This document shows, piece after piece, positions 7,898-17,052 of a stretch of DNA of 64,000 nucleotides. The stretch lies in NCBI GenBank assembly GCA_016719165.1, contig JADKAJ010000011.1, positions 62,001-126,000 of the forward strand. The letters are read 5' to 3'. The stretch comes from Chitinophagaceae bacterium. Lineage in GTDB: Bacteria; Bacteroidota; Bacteroidia; Chitinophagales; Chitinophagaceae. Under the pieces are notes generated by a model, which saw nothing but the letters and a program-made list of their open reading frames with translations, was not told the origin of the DNA and made no database searches. Numbering within the stretch: position 1 is the first letter of the stretch; each line of letters opens with the position of its first letter. Both the position numbers and the translations under genes were made by a program.

Positions 7898-8652
7898 TTC
7901 GTATTGAGCAGGTAAATAAAAAATTCAGAAAACTCCAGGCCCTGGACAATATATCGGCAAACTTCGATAGAGGCCAGGTCATTTCCCTGATCGGTCCGAA
8001 TGGATCCGGTAAAACAACACTGATAAAGTCTATTCTTGGTATGGTAAGGCCAGACAGCGGAAAGATCTTTGTAAAAGATCAGCCTGTGAATGGTGACCCT
8101 GCATACCGGAAAGACATAGGCTATATGCCGCAGATCGGCCGTTATCCTGATAATATGAAAGTGGGGCAGCTTTTTGAAATGATGAAGAAGATCCGCAATG
8201 CGGATGATAGTAAAACAGACAATGATCTTTTTGAGCAATTTAGTATTCCCTCCATTTTTGAAAAGCCAATGCGGACACTGAGTGGGGGTACCAGGCAAAA
8301 AGTAAGTGCTGCCCTTGCATTTTTATTTAATCCCCTTATTCTTATTCTCGATGAGCCTACAGCCGGACTTGATCCCCTTTCCTCTGAAATACTAAAAGAA
8401 AAAATTATTAGCGAAAAACAAAAGAACAAACTTATTCTGATCACCTCACATGTGCTGAGTGACCTTGAAGAGCTGACCACACATATTATGTACCTGCAGG
8501 AAGGTAAAATGCAGTTTCTCAAAGACCTGGAAACATTGCAGGAAGAAACGGGTGAAATAAAACTTAGCAAAGCCATTGCCAGAGTTATGAAAGGTCACGA
8601 AACAGACAGTAAATGGATCGATCAGATGTTTTCCGTCAAAAAAAAAATATGA
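7894..8652 (+). CDS. nosF: NosF ABC transporter ATP-binding protein
   Basis: The ATPase of the NosFY exporter, which energises NosD-dependent NosZ copper-site assembly. The 252-residue protein shows Walker A GPNGSGKTT (near residue 33), Q-loop YMPQIG, a signature variant LSGGTRQK, Walker B LILILDEPTAG and the H-loop histidine in LITSHV. The start codon overlaps the nosD stop and nosY follows after 23 nt. Confidence 0.95.
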   Translation: MIRIEQVNKKFRKLQALDNISANFDRGQVISLIGPNGSGKTTLIKSILGMVRPDSGKIFVKDQPVNGDPAYRKDIGYMPQIGRYPDNMKVGQLFEMMKKIRNADDSKTDNDLFEQFSIPSIFEKPMRTLSGGTRQKVSAALAFLFNPLILILDEPTAGLDPLSSEILKEKIISEKQKNKLILITSHVLSDLEELTTHIMYLQEGKMQFLKDLETLQEETGEIKLSKAIARVMKGHETDSKWIDQMFSVKKKI

Positions 8653-8675
8653 CCAGGATAATCAATTAAATCAAA

Positions 8676-9443
8676 ATGCTAAAAGTTTCCCGATACGTTT
8701 TATATGATATATTCAGGAATAAGATAGTCATTGCCTACACACTATTCCTGTTTATTGTTTCTTTCAGCATGTTCCGTATGGAAGAGAACAGCAGCAAAGC
8801 AATGCTCAGTTTACTGAGTATTATTTTAATTGTTTTGCCATTGGTCAGCCTTGTATTCAGTACTATTCACTATTATAATTCATATGAGTTTATTGAACTC
8901 ATGCTTTCACAACCGCTGAGCCGGACAAGAATATTATTAAGTGAATTTGGCGGCGTTTGTATTTCCTTGTTAAGCGCCTTTTGGATTGGTGTAGGTGTGC
9001 CGGTATTGATTTTTTCTGCTGACGAAACCGGTTTTGCACTCTTATTCACCGGTACTGCATTGACAATTGTTTTTACCAGTATCGCTTTCCTGGCATCAGT
9101 CAGATCAAAGGACAAAGCAAGAGGAATTGGCTTTGCGTTACTATTATGGTTCTATTTTGCCCTGATTTATGATGGGCTGGTTTTGCTGATCCTTTTTGCT
9201 TTCAGTGATTACCCGATGGAAAAATTTACCCTCTTACTTTCAGCCCTTAACCCGATTGACCTCGGAAGGATTTTCATAATGCTGAAAATGGACATCAGTG
9301 CTTTGATGGGATATACCGGTGCCCTCTATAAAGATTTTTTTGGAAGTGGCAAAGGTGTTCTGTTTACAACAGTCATTATGCTGTTGTGGGCTATTATCCC
9401 ATTATGGCTGGCAGTAAGAAGCTTCAGGAAAAAAGACATGTAA
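8676..9443 (+). CDS. nosY: NosY ABC transporter permease
   Basis: A 255-residue inner-membrane protein with about six hydrophobic segments (for example IVIAYTLFLFIVSFSMF, LSIILIVLPLVSLVFS, GFALLLWFYFALIYDGLVLLIL), paired with NosF. The charged loop SQPLSRTRILLSEF after the second segment and the RSKDKARGIG loop are typical of NosY/ABC-2 permeases. It is the last nos structural gene and is followed 30 nt later by the di-iron repair gene. Confidence 0.93.
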   Translation: MLKVSRYVLYDIFRNKIVIAYTLFLFIVSFSMFRMEENSSKAMLSLLSIILIVLPLVSLVFSTIHYYNSYEFIELMLSQPLSRTRILLSEFGGVCISLLSAFWIGVGVPVLIFSADETGFALLFTGTALTIVFTSIAFLASVRSKDKARGIGFALLLWFYFALIYDGLVLLILFAFSDYPMEKFTLLLSALNPIDLGRIFIMLKMDISALMGYTGALYKDFFGSGKGVLFTTVIMLLWAIIPLWLAVRSFRKKDM

Positions 9444-9473
9444 ATAATTTATCAATTTTAAAATAATTATATC

Positions 9474-10217
9474 ATGAATGAATTGATGACCAAAAGCCTT
9501 GCACAGATTGTAACGGGTAATCACCGGACAGCTGCGATATTTGAAAAGTATCACCTTGATTTTTGCTGTAAAGGAAAACGTTCATTGGAGCAGGCCTGTA
9601 ATGAGCAAAACATTGCTACAAACGAACTGTTAGCAGAACTGGAGTCTATTTCGTCTGCTCCTGTTACAGGTACAGCAGGTTTCCCTTTTGATCAGCTTAC
9701 GCTGACACAACTAAGTAACTATATTGTATCTACTCACCATGCCTATGTAAAAGGGGAACTGCCTCAGCTCTTTTCTTATATTGAAAAAGTGGCTGCTAAA
9801 CATGGTGAACGACACCCGGAATTATATAAAATATTCGAATTGGTGGTCGCCATTAAAGAAGAAATGGAACTGCATATGAGGAAAGAAGAGCAGATACTCT
9901 TTCCCCGCATCCAGGAAATTGAAAACATAGCTACACAAGACAAAGAAAGTCCGCAATTGAATATTAACTACCTGCAATCACCAATCAGTGTAATGGAACA
10001 GGAACATGATCATGCCGGTGCATTAACAGCCGAGATCAGGCAATTAACTTCTAATTATACTGCACCACCGGATGCCTGTACTACATATAAATTGTTATTT
10101 GCATCCTTGCAGGCCTTTGAAACAGACCTGCATCAGCATGTTCACCTGGAAAACAATATACTTTTTCCTAAAGCCATAGAATTATTCCAGCATTTAAATG
10201 AAGTAAGAATGAATTAG
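9474..10217 (+). CDS. Iron-sulfur cluster repair di-iron protein (ScdA/RIC family), copy 1
   Basis: RIC proteins (ScdA, YtfE, DnrN) repair Fe-S clusters and iron centres after nitrosative or oxidative stress. The 247-residue protein has the N-terminal ScdA/DUF542 domain (HRTAAIFEKYHLDFCCKGKRSL) and a hemerythrin-like domain with iron ligands in STHHAYVKGEL, ELHMRKEEQILFPR, EQEHDHAG and HQHVHLENNILFPKA. It follows nosY by 30 nt and is probably co-transcribed, linking NO damage repair to denitrification. A paralogue lies at 22988-23743. Confidence 0.93.
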   Translation: MNELMTKSLAQIVTGNHRTAAIFEKYHLDFCCKGKRSLEQACNEQNIATNELLAELESISSAPVTGTAGFPFDQLTLTQLSNYIVSTHHAYVKGELPQLFSYIEKVAAKHGERHPELYKIFELVVAIKEEMELHMRKEEQILFPRIQEIENIATQDKESPQLNINYLQSPISVMEQEHDHAGALTAEIRQLTSNYTAPPDACTTYKLLFASLQAFETDLHQHVHLENNILFPKAIELFQHLNEVRMN

Positions 10218-10383
10218 GAACAACCCTGTAATAAGGAAATTATCAAACAAATGTTTTAGAGAGGAGAGCTCTCTTGATTATTGATTGCTGACGAAAATCA
10301 TATAGCCTTCCCATCAACATCATTGTTTTTCCCACCGCCGGCATTTGAAATTAGCAGAGTAAACAATATTGTTCACCCCTAAA

Positions 10384-10845
10384 ATGTTTAATATGGAAAC
10401 AAAAGCAGTTGACAAGCCGAGAACTTCCTGGCCAACTTTGTTTGACACTGGGTGGATGGACAAAGTTTTTAATGCCCCAATTGACGAATTTTTCAATATC
10501 GGCAAAGTAATTAATGTACCGGCAGTGAATGTAACTGAAACAGACAAAGAATTCAAGTTGAACATTGCTGCTCCCGGTCTTGAAAAAAAAGATTTTAAAG
10601 TTGAAGCTATCGATGACATGCTGACTATCAGCGCAGAACATGAAAGAGAAGAAAAAGAAGAAAAAAATGGACGTTTTAACCGCCGTGAATATAACTACAG
10701 CAGCTGGAGCAGAAGTTTTACCCTTCCTGAAAACTGTGATAGCGGAAAAATTGATGCTGAATACAAAAATGGGGAATTGAAAATTTTCATTCCAAAACTG
10801 GAAGTGAAAGAACCCAAAAAAGTGAAAAGTATCTCTGTGAACTAA
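10384..10845 (+). CDS. Hsp20/alpha-crystallin family small heat shock protein
   Basis: An ATP-independent holdase chaperone. The 153-residue protein carries an alpha-crystallin domain from VNVTETDKEFKLNIAAPGLEKKDFKV to the conserved GELKIFIPK motif, with the family I-x-I/V tail nearby (VKSISVN). I use the ATG at 10384 (MFNMETK); the TTG frame start at 10369 falls inside a palindrome (AACAATATTGTT, 10362-10373), and the ATG at 10393 is also possible. It is its own unit, ended by a strong terminator. Confidence 0.92.
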   Translation: MFNMETKAVDKPRTSWPTLFDTGWMDKVFNAPIDEFFNIGKVINVPAVNVTETDKEFKLNIAAPGLEKKDFKVEAIDDMLTISAEHEREEKEEKNGRFNRREYNYSSWSRSFTLPENCDSGKIDAEYKNGELKIFIPKLEVKEPKKVKSISVN

Positions 10846-10867
10846 CAGGATGTGCCCGTAAGGGTGG

Positions 10868-10898
10868 CCCCCGCCAATATCTGAAAGGCGGGGGTTTT
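10868..10898 (+). terminator. Rho-independent terminator after hsp20
   Basis: An 8-bp GC stem (CCCCCGCC at 10868-10875, GGCGGGGG at 10887-10894) with an 11-nt loop is followed by TTTT. Confidence 0.9.
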
Positions 10899-11004
10899 CT
10901 ATTTATACCTAAAGAAATAAGACTTTTATACTCTGCAGCATTTTATCTACTTCCGGTATTGATGAAAGCTTAATAGATATTGAGGTCTGTATAACTATAC
11001 CGGT

Positions 11005-12066
11005 TTAGTAAAGCAAATGTTTCAGTTTCTCTACATTGCTGATGCTGATCTTCCCGTCCTTTATTTCAATCAGTTTCTCCGATTTAAAATCACTGAGTGT
11101 ACGTATAAGTGATTCTGTAGCAGTACCTACATAATGTGCAATATCTTCCCGGGAGATCTCTATTGGCTTATTCTCACCACTTGTATTGAATTTGCCATGT
11201 ATATCCACCAATGCTTTGGCAACCCTTTTGCGCAATGAGCTGTACGCAAGGCTTAGCAGCCGCTCTTCCTTTTCTTTCACATTTTGTGTAATGATCCTGA
11301 TAAATTTTGAAGCTACTGTAATGTTACCCTCAATCATCTGCTGAAAATCTTCACGGGGCACCTGTACGATTTCTGTATCCTCTAAGGCTACAGCAGAATC
11401 ATCATAGTTTTTTTCTTCAATTAACGCAGGATAACCGACAAAATCACCATCGCTGTATAAATCCGTGATGTATTCCTTTCCGTCTTCGTGGGTTTTGAAC
11501 CCTTTTACCTTTCCCTTTACAACATAATACAGGAATCTCGGCCTTTTGCCTTCGGCATAAATGACCTGCTTTTTTGTATAAATCTCTGAATTGTAATTAT
11601 CCGGGTTGAACTGAAGCATACCGTTTTCCCGCAGGTCATTGGCCAATTCACTCAGTCCTTTGCCGCTGGCATCGTACTTCTTTTGTAATACATCGTATTT
11701 TTTTAGCCTTGATTCAATGGCATTCATTAACTCAATTTCTTCAAAAGGCTTGGTCACATAGTCATCGGCACCCATTTCCATGCCTTTGCGCAGATCACTT
11801 CTTTCTGCCTTGGCCGTTAAAAATATCAGCGGAATGTTTTCAGTTTCTGGATTTTTCCTCAATAAATGCAGGACTCCATAACCATCCAGCTCCGGCATCA
11901 TAATATCACAGACAATCAGGTCTGGCTTAGAAGCCAGGGCCGCTTCCACCCCTCTTTTCCCATTTTCTGCAGTCACAGTCTTATACCCCCCCAGGGAAAG
12001 TATTTCGGCTGTATTTTCCCTGATATCTTCGTTATCATCTATAATAAGGATAGTTTTTTGAGACAT
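11005..12066 (-). CDS. Response-regulator receiver fused to CRP/FNR-family transcription factor
   Basis: The 353-residue protein has a receiver domain (residues ~5-120: acidic DD at 10-11, phosphoacceptor D54 in VCDIMMPELDG, lysine in YVTKPF), a cyclic-nucleotide-binding-like domain (~150-270) and a winged helix (~285-350). The recognition helix (TATESLIRTL) keeps the E-x3-R pair that contacts TGA half-sites in CRP and FNR. No FNR-type cysteine cluster is visible, so it does not sense oxygen as E. coli FNR does; phosphorylation or another ligand is more likely. It is divergent from ccoI, whose promoter has tandem TGAT-N4-ATCA boxes, making it the best in-window candidate to bind them. The PAS kinase at 21356 could be a partner; that is speculation. 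Confidence 0.93.
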   Translation of the reverse strand: MSQKTILIIDDNEDIRENTAEILSLGGYKTVTAENGKRGVEAALASKPDLIVCDIMMPELDGYGVLHLLRKNPETENIPLIFLTAKAERSDLRKGMEMGADDYVTKPFEEIELMNAIESRLKKYDVLQKKYDASGKGLSELANDLRENGMLQFNPDNYNSEIYTKKQVIYAEGKRPRFLYYVVKGKVKGFKTHEDGKEYITDLYSDGDFVGYPALIEEKNYDDSAVALEDTEIVQVPREDFQQMIEGNITVASKFIRIITQNVKEKEERLLSLAYSSLRKRVAKALVDIHGKFNTSGENKPIEISREDIAHYVGTATESLIRTLSDFKSEKLIEIKDGKISISNVEKLKHLLY

Positions 12067-12116
12067 AAGTGGAATTTTTGATTTAACTAAGCTGCAAAAT
12101 AGGCAAAAGCAACGTT

Positions 12117-12150
12117 TGATAAAAATCAGTTTGATAAGTGAACTTGCTCA
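12117..12150. promoter_or_regulatory. Tandem FNR/DNR-like boxes upstream of ccoI
   Basis: A perfect distal box TGATAAAAATCA (12117-12128) and a degenerate proximal box TGAACTTGCTCA (12139-12150, keeping TGA-N6-TCA) lie 22 bp apart. The proximal centre (12144.5) is 29.5 bp before the TA of the -7-like element at 12174, the same geometry as at nos. The site lies between the receiver-CRP gene and ccoI. Confidence 0.7.
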
Positions 12151-12173
12151 TCCGGAGGCTGAGACCCCCCGGT

Positions 12174-12181
12174 TACTTTAG
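12174..12181 (+). promoter_or_regulatory. -7-like element TACTTTAG for ccoI
   Basis: TACTTTAG has one mismatch to TAnnTTTG and is in exact register with the tandem boxes. The predicted start is near 12186, about 19 nt before ccoI. Confidence 0.55.
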
Positions 12182-12204
12182 CGACCTGATATATTTCCGG
12201 AAAA

Positions 12205-14601
12205 ATGGCTGCACCAGTAATTACTGATAAGGAGATTCATTGCTATCACTGTGGTGAAACCTGTCTGAATGACAAAATACGTTCGACAGAAAAGGTTTTT
12301 TGTTGCGAGGGATGCAAAATGGTGTACCAGATCCTGAGCCAAAGTGACCTTTGTGATTACTACAACCTGAATGAGAACCCGGGCCTTAGCCAGCGGATTA
12401 AAGTCAGAAAAGACAAATTTTCTTTCCTGGACGATGAAAAAATTCAGCTTCAACTAATCAGTTTCCGGGATGATAAACAGGTACACATTACTTTCTACCT
12501 GCCACAAATGCATTGCAGCTCCTGCCTTTATCTTTTAGAAAACCTGCACCGGTTAGACGGGGGTGTAATTTCCAGCAAAGTAAATTTTACCCGAAAAGAA
12601 GTTGATATTGTTTTATTGACCGACAAAACCAGCCTGCGAAAAGTAGCGGAAACACTTACCAGTATTGGCTATGAACCTTATATCAGCCTGAACGACCTGA
12701 AAGAAAAAAGACCGGTTATTGACAAAAGCATGGTATACCAGATCGGTGTTGCGGGATTCGCATTCGGTAATATTATGTTGCTGAGTTTTCCTGAATACCT
12801 TGGTATTGATGCCACTGAAACGAGCCTGCGGTCTGTCTTCCGGTGGATCAGTTTCGGGTTAGCTATCCCGGTTTTATTATATTCTGCTCTCCCATTTTAT
12901 CAATCTTCCTGGAAAAGCATAAAGCATAAATTTCTGAATATTGATGCCCCGATTGCCCTGGCCATCATCATTACTTTTATCCGTAGTGCTTATGAAGTAA
13001 TCAGCGGAACCGGGGGCGGCTATTTTGACTCCATGACAGGCATTGTATTCTTTATGCTGGCGGGGCGCATCCTGCAGGATAAAACCTACCGGCAATTATC
13101 CTTTGAACGAGACTATTCCTCTTATTTCCCCATTGCCATTTCAGTTTTAAAGGACAATAAAGAAGTACCAACAGCTTTACCCGATATAAAACCAGGCGAT
13201 ACGCTGCTCATCCATCATGAGGAATTAATTCCGGCTGATGGAATATTGACCCGGGGAAAAGCTTTTATAGATTATAGTTTTGTTACTGGTGAATCACTAC
13301 CCGTATTAAAAGAAATGGGTGAAATAGTTTATGCCGGCGGCAAACAAACAGAAGGCAATATAGAGATACTGGTTGTAAAAGAAGTCACACAGAGTTATCT
13401 CACCAAACTCTGGAACAGGGACGAGTTTAAGGAGCAAGAAGAGAATAAGAAGGTATCTTTTGTAAATATCCTTAGCCGCTATTTTACTTATATCGTTTTA
13501 ACCATTGCAGCTGCAACTGCAGTATACTGGCAAATAAACGACCCGTCAAGGATGTGGCCTGCCGTAACTGCCATTTTTATCATTGCCTGCCCCTGTGCCT
13601 TGTTCCTCTCCAATACATTCACCAATGGTAACGTACTCAGAATACTTGGCAGAAATCATCTATATCTCCGGAATGCACAAACTATTGAAGAAATGGCCGG
13701 GGCTACACATATTGTTTTTGATAAAACCGGTACACTAACCTCCACCCAACAACAGGATATCGTATATGAAGGACTGGCACTTACAGCATATCAACTGCAC
13801 CAGGTGGCAGCCCTGGCTGATAGTTCCAACCACCCACTGAGTAAAGCCCTCGCCAAACATATCGGCAAAACAAAAGAAATTCATGTAGAGGGCTTTAAAG
13901 AAATAACCGGGCAGGGCATTGAAGGGTTAGTCAATAATGATTTATTAAAACTGGGCTCTTATGAGTATATAACAGGTGAAGTAAACAGGCAACCTGGTAC
14001 AGCTGTATATATTAGTTTTGAAGGTGAATTATTTGGATATTTTTTATTCAACAACCATTACCGGGAAGCTATCCCGTCATTGATAAACGAACTGAAAAAA
14101 GAATATCATCTCTCTGTACTTTCAGGTGACAATACGGCTGAAAAAGATACCCTGCAAAAACTTCTAGGTAAAAAAGCAACACTATTATTTCATCAGAAAC
14201 CTGAAGACAAGCTGCAATACATTCAATACCTGCAGAACCAGGGAGAGAAAGTGATGATGATTGGGGATGGATTAAATGATGCCGGTGCGTTGAAACAGAG
14301 TGATATTGGTATTGCTGTGGCAGAGCAAACAAATAATTTTACCCCTTCCAGTGATGCTATCATTGAAGCAAAACAGCTTTCTAAGCTCACAAAATTTATT
14401 AGCCTGTGCCGTGCTAACAGAAACATTGTGATAGCCAGTTTCGTGCTGTCTATTGTCTATAATGTTATCGGGTTATTCTTCGCAGTACAGGGAACCCTAT
14501 CACCCCTTATTGCTGCCATCTTAATGCCCAGCAGTTCGCTGAGTATTTTGTTACTAACATTTGGCAGTAGTAGCCTGATTGCCAGGCAGATGAAACTTTA
14601 A
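12205..14601 (+). CDS. ccoI: CcoI/FixI-type copper-exporting P1B ATPase
   Basis: This pump exports Cu(I) for assembly of the cbb3 oxidase copper centre. The 798-residue protein has an N-terminal Cys-rich metal-binding region (CYHCGETC, FCCEGCKMVY), a heavy-metal-associated domain (MHCSSCLYLL), membrane helices, the actuator motif TGESLP, the transport motif CPC (462-464, IACPCAL), the phosphorylation motif DKTGT (D506), the HP motif (SNHPLSKAL) and GDGLNDAG (near 687). The N-terminal region and ccoS/ccoNO downstream identify it as CcoI rather than a detoxifying CopA. It has its own box-controlled promoter. Confidence 0.94.
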   Translation: MAAPVITDKEIHCYHCGETCLNDKIRSTEKVFCCEGCKMVYQILSQSDLCDYYNLNENPGLSQRIKVRKDKFSFLDDEKIQLQLISFRDDKQVHITFYLPQMHCSSCLYLLENLHRLDGGVISSKVNFTRKEVDIVLLTDKTSLRKVAETLTSIGYEPYISLNDLKEKRPVIDKSMVYQIGVAGFAFGNIMLLSFPEYLGIDATETSLRSVFRWISFGLAIPVLLYSALPFYQSSWKSIKHKFLNIDAPIALAIIITFIRSAYEVISGTGGGYFDSMTGIVFFMLAGRILQDKTYRQLSFERDYSSYFPIAISVLKDNKEVPTALPDIKPGDTLLIHHEELIPADGILTRGKAFIDYSFVTGESLPVLKEMGEIVYAGGKQTEGNIEILVVKEVTQSYLTKLWNRDEFKEQEENKKVSFVNILSRYFTYIVLTIAAATAVYWQINDPSRMWPAVTAIFIIACPCALFLSNTFTNGNVLRILGRNHLYLRNAQTIEEMAGATHIVFDKTGTLTSTQQQDIVYEGLALTAYQLHQVAALADSSNHPLSKALAKHIGKTKEIHVEGFKEITGQGIEGLVNNDLLKLGSYEYITGEVNRQPGTAVYISFEGELFGYFLFNNHYREAIPSLINELKKEYHLSVLSGDNTAEKDTLQKLLGKKATLLFHQKPEDKLQYIQYLQNQGEKVMMIGDGLNDAGALKQSDIGIAVAEQTNNFTPSSDAIIEAKQLSKLTKFISLCRANRNIVIASFVLSIVYNVIGLFFAVQGTLSPLIAAILMPSSSLSILLLTFGSSSLIARQMKL

Positions 14602-14631
14602 GCCAAAAATTCATTTATCAAAGAATTAGCC

Positions 14632-14665
14632 TGATAAAAATCAGTTCGCCTCTTGATACTTGTTA
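14632..14665. promoter_or_regulatory. Tandem FNR/DNR-like boxes upstream of ccoS-ccoNO
   Basis: A perfect distal box TGATAAAAATCA (14632-14643) is followed 22 bp later by a half-conserved proximal box TGATACTTGTTA (14654-14665). The proximal centre (14659.5) is exactly 29.5 bp before the TA at 14689. Confidence 0.7.
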
Positions 14666-14688
14666 TCCTTTGCCTTGGTTGCCAAAAA

Positions 14689-14696
14689 TACTTTTA
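14689..14696 (+). promoter_or_regulatory. -7-like element TACTTTTA for the cbb3 oxidase operon
   Basis: TACTTTTA has one mismatch to TAnnTTTG and is in register with the boxes at 14632-14665. The predicted start near 14701 gives a leader of about 16 nt before ccoS. Confidence 0.55.
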
Positions 14697-14716
14697 CCGC
14701 TATATTATCTAAAAAA

Positions 14717-14881
14717 ATGAGTGTAATTATCATCTTATTGATTGCCAGTATTTCTATTGCCGGTCTTTTCCTGTTCGCATTTTTATGGGGCGTAAAATCA
14801 GGTCAATTTGAAGATGACTATTCTCCGGCTTCCCGCATTCTTTTTGACGATAAACCCACTTCCTCAACCAAAACCGAATAA
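14717..14881 (+). CDS. ccoS: CcoS, cbb3 oxidase maturation small membrane protein
   Basis: CcoS is a short membrane protein needed for cofactor insertion into cbb3 oxidase. The 54-residue product has one N-terminal helix (VIIILLIASISIAGLFLFAFLW), then the family motif GVKSGQFEDDYSPASRILFDD. The ATG at 14717 fits the family and the predicted transcript start near 14701; the longer frame from 14660 would begin upstream of the promoter element. It lies 22 nt before ccoNO. Confidence 0.92.
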   Translation: MSVIIILLIASISIAGLFLFAFLWGVKSGQFEDDYSPASRILFDDKPTSSTKTE

Positions 14882-14903
14882 CCAATCAAAAACAACCCAG
14901 TTT

Positions 14904-17042
14904 ATGCAAGTAGAAAAATTCTATTATGACAACAAAATTGTGAAGGCGTTTGGTATAGCCACTATTGTTTTTGGCATAGTGGGTATGCTGGCGGGTTTAT
15001 GGGCTGCTATCCAGATATATTATCCGGCTATCAGTTTGAACCTTGCTCCAACTACTTTTGGCCGGCTTCGCCCATTACACACAAACGCCATCATTTTTGC
15101 CTTTGTAGGTAATTCAATTTTTACAGGTGTATATTATTCTCTTCAGCGGCTTTGTAAAGCCCGGATGTTTAGCGATAAGCTCAGCTGGATCCATTTCTGG
15201 GGGTGGCAGGCAATAATTGCCGCTGCTGCCATTACACTTTTGATGGGTTATACCACCAGTAAAGAATATGCAGAACTGGAATGGCCAATCGATATCGCTA
15301 TTACTATCGTGTGGGTAATATTTGGTATCAATATGTTTGGCACCATCCTGAAAAGAAGAGAAAAACATTTATATGTAGCGATCTGGTTTTATATAGCTAC
15401 CTGGGTTACCGTGGCCATGCTCCATATTGTAAACTCAATCGCTATTCCGGTTTCATTTATGAAAAGTTATAGCTGGTATGCCGGTGTACAGGATGCATTG
15501 GTACAATGGTGGTATGGTCATAATGCGGTAGCCTTTTTCCTTACCACTCCTATTTTAGGATTGATGTATTACTTTCTGCCTAAAGCAGCTAACCGCCCGG
15601 TTTATTCTTACCGCCTTTCAATTATTCACTTCTGGGCGCTGATATTTATCTATATCTGGGCTGGCCCGCACCACTTACTTTATTCTGCTTTGCCTGATTG
15701 GGCGCAGTCACTGGGTGTAGTTTTTTCAATCATGCTGATTGCCCCAAGCTGGGGAGGTATGCTGAATGGTTTGTTTACCCTTCGTGGAGCATGGGATAAA
15801 GTAAGAGAAGATCCTGTTTTAAAATTTATGGTGGTGGCAATTACCTGTTATGGTATGAGCACATTCGAGGGACCCATGCTCAGTCTGAAAAGCATCAATG
15901 CAATTTCTCACTTTACTGACTTGACCATTGCCCACGTACACATAGGTGGATTGGGATGGAATGGATTTCTTGCCTTTGCTATCCTTTACTACATGGTACC
16001 AAAAATGTGGGGTACCACTTTATACTCAAAAAAATTAGCCACCAATCACTTCTGGTTGGGTACTATTGGTATCATACTGTATGCTGTACCGCTTTATTGG
16101 GCAGGTTTTGAACAAGCCTCCATGTGGAAACAATTTACTCCTGAAGGACAGATTAAATATGATTTCCTGCAGACTGTTACTAATCTGATACCAATGTATA
16201 TCTCCCGTAGTATAGGTGGTACTTTATACCTGGTTGGTGCATTAATGATGGTGTACAACTTGTATAAAACAGTCAAAAAAGGAATATTCATACCAAATGA
16301 AGCTGCTGAAGCAGCACCGCTGGTAAAAGAGGTGAGCCATAAGAAAGAATACTGGCACAGGGTAATTGAAAGAAAACCAGTAACCATGCTCATACTGAGC
16401 CTTATCCTTGTCTCTATTGGTGGTTTGGTGCAGATGATTCCCACTTTCCTGGTAAAATCAAACATACCTACTATCGCCAGCGTAAAACCTTATACTCCAC
16501 TTGAGCTGCAAGGCAGGGATATTTATGTCCGTGAAGGATGTTATACCTGCCACTCACAAATGATCCGTCCTTTCCGTGATGAAGTGGCCAGGTATGGTGA
16601 ATACTCCAAAGCCGGTGAATTTGTATACGACCATCCTTTTCAGTGGGGAAGCAAAAGAACGGGTCCGGACCTGGCAAGAGAAGGTGCTCCTAAATTAAAA
16701 AGACCAGATTCATGGCATTACAATCACATGTATGACCCACGGTCAATGTCACCCGGATCACTGATGCCGCAATATGTATGGCTGTTTGACAATAAATTAG
16801 ATACTGGTTCTACTCCTGCAAAGATCAGGGCGATGAGAACATTAGGTGTACCCTATCCTAAAGGTTATGACAAAATAGCCAACAGGGACCTGATGCACCA
16901 GGCGGATTCTATTGCAGCCAACCTGAAGAAAGAAAAAATTGAGAGTCCTTCCGATGTGGAGATCATTGCATTAATAGCTTATCTGCAACGCCTGGGCCGG
17001 GATATTACCAATGAACCAAAACCACTGGCTGAAAACAAATAA
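14904..17042 (+). CDS. ccoNO: Fused cbb3 cytochrome c oxidase subunit I/II (CcoN-CcoO)
   Basis: The oxygen-reducing subunit with low- and high-spin haems b and CuB, fused to the monohaem CcoO. In the 712-residue protein residues ~1-475 are the 12-helix CcoN domain (histidines in LRPLHTNA, QWWYGHNAVAFF, GPHHLLY, AHVHIGGLGWNG). The CcoO domain has one haem motif CYTCH at about 546-550 followed by SQMIRPFRDEV and MSPGSLMPQY. The start at 14904 (MQVEKFYYDN) matches family starts; the frame upstream to 14808 overlaps ccoS. The fusion is typical of Bacteroidota. Microaerobic control via the boxes at 14632 is likely. Confidence 0.95.
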   Translation: MQVEKFYYDNKIVKAFGIATIVFGIVGMLAGLWAAIQIYYPAISLNLAPTTFGRLRPLHTNAIIFAFVGNSIFTGVYYSLQRLCKARMFSDKLSWIHFWGWQAIIAAAAITLLMGYTTSKEYAELEWPIDIAITIVWVIFGINMFGTILKRREKHLYVAIWFYIATWVTVAMLHIVNSIAIPVSFMKSYSWYAGVQDALVQWWYGHNAVAFFLTTPILGLMYYFLPKAANRPVYSYRLSIIHFWALIFIYIWAGPHHLLYSALPDWAQSLGVVFSIMLIAPSWGGMLNGLFTLRGAWDKVREDPVLKFMVVAITCYGMSTFEGPMLSLKSINAISHFTDLTIAHVHIGGLGWNGFLAFAILYYMVPKMWGTTLYSKKLATNHFWLGTIGIILYAVPLYWAGFEQASMWKQFTPEGQIKYDFLQTVTNLIPMYISRSIGGTLYLVGALMMVYNLYKTVKKGIFIPNEAAEAAPLVKEVSHKKEYWHRVIERKPVTMLILSLILVSIGGLVQMIPTFLVKSNIPTIASVKPYTPLELQGRDIYVREGCYTCHSQMIRPFRDEVARYGEYSKAGEFVYDHPFQWGSKRTGPDLAREGAPKLKRPDSWHYNHMYDPRSMSPGSLMPQYVWLFDNKLDTGSTPAKIRAMRTLGVPYPKGYDKIANRDLMHQADSIAANLKKEKIESPSDVEIIALIAYLQRLGRDITNEPKPLAENK

Positions 17043-17052
17043 AATACTGAAA

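Noticed and set aside
10289..10300. TGACGAAAATCA before hsp20 as another regulon box
   Set aside because: No TA of a -7-like element lies 29.5 or 51.5 bp downstream on either slot, unlike all accepted sites.
10362..10373. Palindrome AACAATATTGTT before hsp20 as an operator
   Set aside because: It is short and AT-rich and has no partner site; chance occurrence is likely in this base composition.
12067..12116. Box-controlled promoter for the receiver-CRP gene on the minus strand
   Set aside because: The boxes at 12117-12150 are not in register with any TAnnTTTG-like element toward 12066; only weak matches were found.
14808..14903. N-terminal extension of CcoNO
   Set aside because: The region is the coding end of ccoS in another frame; family members start at the MQVEKFYYDN equivalent.
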